10,836 nt of DNA from Solirubrobacterales bacterium. GTDB lineage: Bacteria; Actinomycetota; Thermoleophilia; Solirubrobacterales; Solirubrobacteraceae. The stretch is taken from positions 1 to 10,836 of the forward strand of contig DAHVAB010000052.1 of NCBI GenBank assembly GCA_027314825.1, written 5' to 3'. Positions 1 through 4,162 of the stretch are shown one piece after another (position 1 is the first letter of the stretch; the number at the start of each line of letters is the position of its first letter). The notes below the pieces were generated by a model. The model was not told the origin of the DNA. It searched no databases and saw only the letters and a program-made list of their open reading frames with translations. The translations under genes were made by a program, and so were the position numbers.

Positions 1-2
1 GC

Positions 3-188
3 TTCGTCGCCCTCTCGACCGCGCTGTGGTCGTTTGGTCTGCCGAACGTCGAGTTGGAGGAGGATGAGGAGATGACCGACCACGATGAGTCCCTCGTCAC
101 TGCGCTCCTGTCCAAGCACGGGAGCGTTGAGTCCTTTGCGCGGTTGCTGGCCGACCTCATCGAAGACTCGACAGGGCGGCCGACGTGA
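3..188 (+). CDS. Hypothetical protein, C-terminal 61 residues (5' end outside window)
   Basis: An open frame enters from the left edge and ends at TGA 186-188. Almost every codon ends in G or C from the first base on, while the other two frames hit stops at 65-67 and 73-75, so this is the coding frame. The visible residues have an acidic stretch (VELEEDEEMTDHDE) followed by a probable amphipathic helix ending LADLIEDSTGRPT. I do not recognise the family. A purine-rich GGAGGAGGATGAGGAG run precedes an in-frame ATG at 72-74. A separate 38-residue product starting there is possible, but the good codon bias upstream of it argues for one longer protein. Its stop overlaps the GTG start of the next gene (GTGA), so the two are probably translated together. 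Confidence 0.6.
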   Translation, partial: FVALSTALWSFGLPNVELEEDEEMTDHDESLVTALLSKHGSVESFARLLADLIEDSTGRPT

Positions 189-412
189 GCTACGCTCGGA
201 GCATGGAAGACGGGTTCCCACTGCTCGAGGGTGCGCACACGGTCCGCAAAGGACGCCTCGTGGAGACCACGCCGGAGGTCAACCGCGAAGTCGCCGAAAG
301 CGCGATGCTGCTCTCCCAGGGCGCCCGTCGCGCGATCGAGATGCGCCGGGAGGCAGGCGTCGAGCCGACCGCCTCAGCCGCGCCGCATTCTCCGCAAGGC
401 GCCCGGCGCTGA
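185..412 (+). CDS. Small hypothetical protein, 75 residues
   Basis: GTG start 185 overlaps the TGA of the preceding gene by 4 bp (GTGA), a classic coupling arrangement. An AGGGCGG stretch lies about 6 nt upstream as a modest ribosome binding site. Third codon positions are mostly G/C through the whole frame, supporting real coding. An in-frame ATG at 203 would give a 69-residue form, but its only purine run (GGAG) sits one base from the ATG, so GTG 185 is preferred. The protein has a charged central helix (about residues 30-58, VNREVAESAMLL... to EMRREAG) and a Pro/Ala-rich tail. No signal peptide, membrane segment, cysteine cluster or known motif is visible, and I do not recognise the family. 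A strong hairpin begins 16 nt after the stop, consistent with this being the last gene of its operon. Confidence 0.5.
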   Translation: MSYARSMEDGFPLLEGAHTVRKGRLVETTPEVNREVAESAMLLSQGARRAIEMRREAGVEPTASAAPHSPQGARR

Positions 413-428
413 CACGCGTATAGCTGCG

Positions 429-458
429 TCCAGGCACTCGTCGCCTCGAGTGCCTGGA
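429..458 (+). terminator. Perfect 12-bp hairpin, probable terminator
   Basis: TCCAGGCACTCG (429-440) and CGAGTGCCTGGA (447-458) are perfect reverse complements around a 6-nt loop (TCGCCT). A G-T pair extends the stem by one. It sits 16 nt after the stop of the small gene ending at 412. There is no T-run after the stem, as is common in GC-rich actinobacteria, so termination is likely but not proven. Because the stem is symmetric it could act on either strand or bind a dimeric protein. Confidence 0.55.
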
Positions 459-779
459 TCGATGATCAATCGCCCCATGTCCTCCGCCATCCGCCCTCGA
501 CCGGGGCAGCCCGGCACCCTTCAAATCCCCTGCAAGTAGGTCCCTTTCAGCGCGAAATCGCCGTCCTGCACTTGCCAATCGCACCCGGCGTGAAGCTCAT
601 TTCGGCGGCGCGGGGGTAGCGAGAGGTGCCGCCTGGCGGATGCACCCGCCGTCTAGCCCCGGGGCCGCGGGAACAGGCGCCGCCGGATCAGAGCGCCCAC
701 GCTGCGCCCGGCGTGAGGAGACCGCCAGAGGCCTGCAGATCGCGTCCGGCTCGCCTAACCTCTGGGTATCTCCGTCCGC
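459..779. other. Non-coding stretch upstream of the YbjT-like gene
   Basis: No frame here has convincing codon bias or a recognisable product. The open frames across it, on either strand, are arginine/proline-rich readings typical of GC-rich non-coding DNA. A loose inverted repeat (GCAAGT 532-537 with ACTTGC 570-575) is present. A weak TAACCT at 756-761 matches the TANNNT minus-10 pattern and could serve the gene starting at 780, but no matching minus-35 is visible. No RNA gene is evident. Confidence 0.4.
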
Positions 780-1676
780 GTGCTTGTCGCCGGAGCCACC
801 GGCTTCATCGGCGCCCGCCTCAGCAGGGCGCTGGTGGATGGCGGTTGCGAGGTGCGCTGCATGGTGCGCGATCGGTCCAGGGCACGGCTTCTGAGCCTGG
901 CCGGCTGCGAGCTGCGCGAGAGCGACGTCGGCGACCCTGCGAGCCTTGCGCGCGTCGGTGACGGGATCGAGGTGGCCTACTACCTGATCCATGCGATGGC
1001 GGGAGGGCGCGGCTTCGAGCGACGCGAGCGCGAGGGCGCCGCCAACTTCGCGGCGATGGCGCGGCGGGCCGGCATCTCCCGCGTCGTCTATCTCGGCGGG
1101 CTCGGCGACCCGGGCGTCTCCAAGCACCTGCGCAGCCGCCATCAGACTGCGATGGTCCTCGCCGCCAACGGGCCGCCGCTCACCTACTTCCGCGCCGCGA
1201 TGGTCGTCGGCGCGGGCAGCGAGTCCTACCGCACGCTTCGTCACCTCGCCGCGCGACTGCCCGTGATGGTGGCGCCCGCGTGGTTGAAGACCGCGACTCA
1301 GCCGATCGGCATCGATGACACGATCGAGTATCTGCGGCGTGCCCCGGAGGTGGCCGACTCGGAGGGGCGCGAGGTGCAGATCGGTGGACCTGACATCCTC
1401 TCCTACGGCGCGATGCTCGACACGATGGCGCACGTGCTGGGGCGGCGACCTGCACTGAAGATCCCCGTGCCGTTGCTCTCCCCGCGCCTCTCGGCGCTGT
1501 GGCTCGGCCTCCTGACGCCGGTGGACACTCGCGTGGCGCGCCCGCTTGTCGAGGGTCTGAGGACCGCCACGATCGTGACCGATCCCTGCGGCGCGAGGCC
1601 GTTTGGAATCTCACCCCAGCCGTTCGAGGCGACGCTGCGCCAAGCCCTGGCCGAGGAGCGTACCGGCGCCCGGTGA
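780..1676 (+). CDS. YbjT-like NAD(P)-binding protein (atypical SDR), lacking the DUF2867 domain
   Basis: The 298-residue product has an N-terminal Rossmann fold with the dinucleotide loop GATGFIG at residues 5-11. It then has VAYYLIHAM (about 65-73), VVYLGGLG (102-109), HLRSRHQTA (116-124), FRAAMVVGAGS (137-147) and IGGPDILSY (201-209). This order matches the N-terminal two thirds of E. coli YbjT (an atypical, SDR_a5-like protein) as I recall it. The usual SDR Tyr-x-x-x-Lys pair is replaced by R-x-x-Q-like residues in RSRHQT, so dinucleotide binding is more secure than catalysis. YbjT is about 476 residues; here the protein stops before the DUF2867 region. The start is uncertain. TAA at 756-758 closes the frame, GTG 780 is the first standard start, and no Shine-Dalgarno is seen, so the mRNA may be leaderless or nearly so. 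It stands alone, 149 bp before pdxH. Confidence 0.8.
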   Translation: MLVAGATGFIGARLSRALVDGGCEVRCMVRDRSRARLLSLAGCELRESDVGDPASLARVGDGIEVAYYLIHAMAGGRGFERREREGAANFAAMARRAGISRVVYLGGLGDPGVSKHLRSRHQTAMVLAANGPPLTYFRAAMVVGAGSESYRTLRHLAARLPVMVAPAWLKTATQPIGIDDTIEYLRRAPEVADSEGREVQIGGPDILSYGAMLDTMAHVLGRRPALKIPVPLLSPRLSALWLGLLTPVDTRVARPLVEGLRTATIVTDPCGARPFGISPQPFEATLRQALAEERTGAR

Positions 1677-1825
1677 CCGGTTTGCCGCGGGCGTGAGAGC
1701 GGGCCTCGGAGGCTGGAGTCGAGATCGCCTGAGCAGGGGAGGCCTGCAGCCGGCGGCCCCGCCGAGTCGCGGCGCTCGCCGGCCCGTGCCGCCTGCACTG
1801 TGCGCCTGCGCCAGAATGCTCTGCC

Positions 1826-2443
1826 ATGGCCGACTGTGGCAAGCATCTGTCCCTGCGCGATGTGGATGCCGACCCGCTGCGCCAGTTCGCCGAGTGGTTC
1901 AAGCAGGCGCGGGAGGCCGGCGTGCGCGCGCCCGAGGCGGCCGCGCTGGCCACGGCGACGGCCGGCGGGACGCCGTCGGTGCGGATGGTGTTGGTGAAGG
2001 CGTTCGACGAGCGCGGGTTCGTGTTTTTCACCAATTATGAGGGCCGCAAGGCCGCCGAGATTGCCGCCAACCCGCGCGCCGCGCTTCTCTTTTACTGGGA
2101 TTCGCTGGGCAGGCAGGTGCGGATCGAGGGGATGGTCGAACGTGTGAGTCCCGCGGAGACGGCCGCGTATGTGCGCAGCCGGCCGCGGCGCAGCCAGCTC
2201 AGCGCGCTCGCCTCTCCGCAGAGCGCGGTGATTGAGAGTCGCAGCGCACTTGAACGGCGGGTCACGGAGCTGGAGCGACGCTACGGCGAGGCCGAGCTGC
2301 CGCTGCCATCCGACTGGGGCGGCTTTCGGGTCGCGGCGGAGGGGTATGAGTTCTGGCAGCAGCGCGATGATCGCCTTCACGACAGGCTCCGGTATCGGGT
2401 CGGTGACGGGGGTGGCTGGGTGATCGAGCGCCTCGCGCCCTGA
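1826..2443 (+). CDS. pdxH: Pyridoxamine 5'-phosphate oxidase
   Basis: PdxH is an FMN-dependent cytoplasmic dimer that oxidises pyridoxamine or pyridoxine 5'-phosphate to pyridoxal 5'-phosphate, in vitamin B6 synthesis and salvage. The 205 residues are close to the family's usual length and its signatures appear in order: RMVLVK (53-58), GFVFFTN (64-70), K75, FYWDSLGRQVR (89-99), YVRSRPRRSQ (115-124), QS (132-133), WGG (164-166), EFW (175-177), RLHDR (183-187) and the C-terminal W198...RLAP. Y115, R119, S123, R183 and H185 line up with the PLP-phosphate and substrate-binding residues of the E. coli enzyme. The usual WQG is WQQ here, a small departure. No Shine-Dalgarno precedes ATG 1826. A CAGAAT (1812-1817) lies at the right distance for a minus-10 giving a leaderless transcript, but this is weak. 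The last codons and stop lie in a 15-bp tandem repeat. Confidence 0.93.
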   Translation: MADCGKHLSLRDVDADPLRQFAEWFKQAREAGVRAPEAAALATATAGGTPSVRMVLVKAFDERGFVFFTNYEGRKAAEIAANPRAALLFYWDSLGRQVRIEGMVERVSPAETAAYVRSRPRRSQLSALASPQSAVIESRSALERRVTELERRYGEAELPLPSDWGGFRVAAEGYEFWQQRDDRLHDRLRYRVGDGGGWVIERLAP

Positions 2444-2469
2444 CGCCTCGCGCCCTGACGCCTCGCGCC
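2429..2469. repeat. 15-bp tandem repeat, about 2.7 copies, over the pdxH stop codon
   Basis: CGCCTCGCGCCCTGA occurs at 2429-2443 and again at 2444-2458, followed by an 11-base partial copy to 2469. The first copy contains the last four pdxH codons and its TGA; the second reproduces the same TGA in frame 15 bp later. The copies are identical, which points to a recent slippage-type duplication. Confidence 0.9.
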
Positions 2470-2492
2470 GGCGCCACGGAGTGGTGAGGTGA

Positions 2493-2508
2493 GGGCGGCA
2501 AGCCGCCC
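2493..2508 (+). terminator. GC hairpin downstream of pdxH
   Basis: GGGCGGC (2493-2499) and GCCGCCC (2502-2508) are perfect reverse complements two bases apart, folding as a 6-bp all-GC stem with a CAAG loop. It lies about 50 nt after the pdxH stop. No T-run follows, so it is only a candidate terminator for pdxH. Confidence 0.35.
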
Positions 2509-2520
2509 GCGGGGTCGGTT

Positions 2521-2685
2521 CGTGCTCTGAGAAGGCTCGCGGCCACCCGGAACGAGCCGTCGCCGCGCGACTCCTACATCCTGGCGACCAAGGTGTGGGG
2601 GCACATGTTGGACGATCCGGAGGACCGTGGCCACTCGGCCGCGCAGATCGCCAAGCAGATCGATGCATCCCTGCGGCGGCAGGCC
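2521..2685 (+). pseudogene. Aldo/keto reductase fragment, truncated at both ends
   Basis: Frame 1 reads RALRRLAATRNEPSPRDSYI and continues LATKVWGHMLDDPEDRGHSA, then AQIAKQIDASLRRQAEL. In aldo/keto reductases this is the segment around the third strand that carries the active-site lysine (the K of LATKV) and the following helix (…RG-S---I--QID-SLRRL…), which leads into the next conserved block with YVDLYQ. The region with the active-site Asp and Tyr upstream and about two thirds of the enzyme downstream are absent. Codon bias is still good, so decay is recent or what remains is a rearrangement scar. The frame stays open into the antisense of the cupin gene (to 2943), but homology ends right at the cupin stop codon (2689-2691). 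The upstream limit is approximate; the frame is closed by TGA at 2485-2487. Confidence 0.7.
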
Positions 2686-2688
2686 GAG

Positions 2689-3102
2689 CTACGCCCCCGC
2701 GAGGGCCTCGTAGTCGCGCTGCCCGACCTGCTCCTCCCACACGGTGGCAAGGCCCGCATCCGCGTCTTCGGCGTAGACGGCGAGGTGGACCATGACCAGC
2801 TCCGGCGCAGCCCCATGCCAGTGCCGCTCGCCGGGCAGGATCTCGACCGTGTCGCCGGCGTGCGCCTCGCGGACCGGCTCGCCCTCACGGCCGATTCGGG
2901 CGACGCCGCCGAGGATGTGGAGGACCTGCCCCTGCGGGTGTGAGTGCCATGCGGTGCGGGCGCCGGGCGCGAAGGTGACCCTGATCACCTTCGTGGGCGC
3001 CGGTGTGGAAAGCGTGCCCAGGTGCTCCATCCACGTATTGCCGGTGAACCAGTCGGTGGGTCCGGGGCTGCTCTTGGCCTTCGTCAGCTCGTTGATCTTC
3101 AT
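2689..3102 (-). CDS. Cupin protein, (R)-mandelonitrile lyase-like
   Basis: The 137-residue product is a single-domain cupin with both motifs: PGARTAWHSHPQGQ (46-59) and PGERHWHGAAP (90-100). H53, H55, Q59 and H94 are in place to bind a metal, the His-His-Gln-His set described for cupin hydroxynitrile lyases such as the Granulicella enzyme. DWFTGNTWMEHL near the N terminus and VMVHLAV (103-109) also fit that family. The natural substrate of such proteins is mostly unknown, and cyanohydrin lyase activity should not be assumed. The start is ATG 3102, not the longer open frame to 3225, because a perfect AGGAGG lies 8 nt upstream. The gene is convergent with an aldo/keto reductase remnant and divergent from the ABC operon. 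Cupins of this type are often neighbours of aldo/keto reductases, so the remnant may be a former partner gene. Confidence 0.85.
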   Translation of the reverse strand: MKINELTKAKSSPGPTDWFTGNTWMEHLGTLSTPAPTKVIRVTFAPGARTAWHSHPQGQVLHILGGVARIGREGEPVREAHAGDTVEILPGERHWHGAAPELVMVHLAVYAEDADAGLATVWEEQVGQRDYEALAGA

Positions 3103-3110
3103 CGCATGCT

Positions 3111-3116
3111 CCTCCT
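3111..3116 (-). promoter_or_regulatory. Ribosome binding site of the cupin gene
   Basis: On the minus strand AGGAGG is followed after 8 nt by the ATG at 3102-3100. An ATG at 3107-3105 is out of frame and too close. This site fixes the cupin start and excludes the 41-residue upstream extension. Confidence 0.85.
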
Positions 3117-3131
3117 GAGGTTCCGGGGTCG

Positions 3132-3149
3132 GGCCGGTCGCATCCGGCC
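3132..3149. repeat. Inverted repeat in the cupin leader
   Basis: GGCCGG (3132-3137) and CCGGCC (3144-3149) are perfect reverse complements around a 6-nt spacer, upstream of the cupin ribosome binding site. It could be an operator or an mRNA hairpin; in DNA this GC-rich a 6-bp match can also be chance. Confidence 0.3.
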
Positions 3150-3156
3150 TGCGTAG

Positions 3157-3185
3157 TTGTACCCCGCACGCAAGCGGGCTATAGC
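3157..3185 (+). promoter_or_regulatory. Candidate promoter of the ABC-MMPL operon
   Basis: TTGTAC (3157-3162) and TATAGC (3180-3185) are 17 nt apart, a fair match to vegetative minus-35 and minus-10 elements. The predicted transcript start near 3192 would give a leader of about 32 nt before ATG 3224. The minus-10 lies inside the perfect 10-bp palindrome GGCTATAGCC (3177-3186), so a dimeric regulator bound there would block the promoter. The AT-rich patch stands out in this GC-rich gap. No transcription factor gene is adjacent. Confidence 0.35.
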
Positions 3186-3223
3186 CGATCCGCGCCTGCG
3201 GCCCGCCGCTCAGAATCGGCAGC

Positions 3224-4162
3224 ATGGAGCGCGATCGTCTGCAGAGCCACGCCCGGCCTGCCCGCGGCGTTCGGCGCGATCGGCCGGCGCGCCCGTCCGG
3301 CCCGCCCGCCGGCGCATCCGAGCCCGGGGCCTCTGAGCCTGGCGTCCGCGATGCCGCCCCCGCCCCCGCTGCCGATCCCGCCGTCGCCGCCCGCGCTCCC
3401 GATCCCGGCGTCGCCGCCCCCGCTGTCGATGGCGCCCCCGCGGAGCCGATCCTGGTCGCGGTCGACCTGCACCGCCGCTACGGCGAAGGCGATGTCGCCG
3501 TCAACGCCCTGGACGGGGTGAGCCTGCAGCTGCCCGCGGGCGCCTTCACCGCGATCATGGGTCCGTCCGGATCGGGCAAGTCGACGCTGATGCATGTGCT
3601 CGCCGGCCTGGATACGCCCACCTCGGGCACGGTCACGCTGGCCGGAACGGAGCTGGCCAAGCTCGACGACAGGCGCCTGACGCGGCTGCGGCGCGAGAAG
3701 GTCGGCTTCATCTTCCAGACCTTCAACCTGCTGCCGGTGCTGACCGCGACGGAGAACATCGAGCTGCCGTTGAAGATCGCCGGCCGCCCGGTAGATGTTG
3801 CCTGGCGCGATCAGCTGATCGAGACCGTGGGGCTCTCTGGACGCACAGACCATCACCCCGCCGAGCTCTCCGGCGGCGAGCAGCAGCGGGTCGCGGTCGC
3901 CAGGGCGCTGATCACGAGGCCCGCCGTCGTCTTCGCCGACGAGCCGACCGGCAACCTCGACTCGCACTCCAGCGCCGAGGTGCTCGCCCTGCTGCGCCGC
4001 TCGGTCGACGAGCTCGGCCAGACGGTCGTGATGGTCACCCATGACGCGAACGCCGCGGCGATCGCCGACCGGATACTGGTCCTGGTCGACGGCCGGATCG
4101 CTCGGGATGAGACGATCGCCGAGCCGCAGCAGGTCCACCGCCTGATGCGGGAAGTGCGCTGA
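3224..4162 (+). CDS. ABC transporter ATP-binding protein, MacB/LolD type, with Pro/Ala-rich N-terminal tail
   Basis: This is the cytoplasmic ATPase that pairs with the FtsX-type permease encoded next, in the class (MacB, LolD, FtsE) that drives extraction or mechanotransmission rather than ordinary import. All ATPase motifs are present: Walker A GPSGSGKST (113-121), Q-loop Q165 in GFIFQTFNLL, signature LSGGEQQR (215-222), Walker B VVFADEP (235-241) and H-loop H273 in VTHD. The 312 residues exceed the family's roughly 230 because of an N-terminal tail of about 72 residues rich in Pro, Ala and Asp. The tail contains SEPGA repeats and a duplicated 9-residue unit. No ATG, GTG or TTG lies in frame between 3224 and the conserved core, so the tail is either real or the start is a rare CTG (for example at 3452). 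The stop overlaps the permease ATG by one base (TGATG). Confidence 0.93.
   Translation: MERDRLQSHARPARGVRRDRPARPSGPPAGASEPGASEPGVRDAAPAPAADPAVAARAPDPGVAAPAVDGAPAEPILVAVDLHRRYGEGDVAVNALDGVSLQLPAGAFTAIMGPSGSGKSTLMHVLAGLDTPTSGTVTLAGTELAKLDDRRLTRLRREKVGFIFQTFNLLPVLTATENIELPLKIAGRPVDVAWRDQLIETVGLSGRTDHHPAELSGGEQQRVAVARALITRPAVVFADEPTGNLDSHSSAEVLALLRRSVDELGQTVVMVTHDANAAAIADRILVLVDGRIARDETIAEPQQVHRLMREVR
3368..3421 (+). repeat. Imperfect 27-bp tandem duplication in the ATPase N-terminal tail
   Basis: Two 27-bp units (3368-3394 and 3395-3421) differ at only a few bases. They encode AADPAVAAR and APDPGVAAP, and a third partial unit follows (AVDGAPA). Being a multiple of three, the duplication keeps the frame and lengthens the disordered tail. 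Confidence 0.75.

Noticed and set aside
343..409. tRNA-like element: GCGCCGGG 343-350 pairs with CCCGGCGC 402-409, and the overlying protein reads AGVEPTASA...HSP, a string often seen in spurious frames over tRNA genes
   Set aside because: The enclosed length is too short for a tRNA and no proper T-, anticodon or D-arm can be folded; an 8-bp GC match is likely by chance here.
518..535. TTCAAATCC (520-528), resembling a tRNA T-loop, suggesting a tRNA or attachment-site remnant
   Set aside because: The flanking bases do not form a T-stem, there is no acceptor or anticodon arm, and no integrase gene is visible.
1677..1825. Possible terminator or promoter between the YbjT-like gene and pdxH
   Set aside because: Only short GC-rich matches (for example GCCGGCG with CGCCGGC) and a weak CAGAAT are present; nothing strong enough to annotate.
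1403..2740. 445-codon minus-strand open frame spanning from the YbjT-like gene to the cupin
   Set aside because: It runs antisense through pdxH and two intergenic gaps, has no recognisable motif, and is explained by the scarcity of stop codons in this base composition.
3103..3225. Longer cupin start giving 178 residues
   Set aside because: The perfect AGGAGG sits 8 nt before ATG 3102, and the extra upstream residues show no relation to the cupin family.
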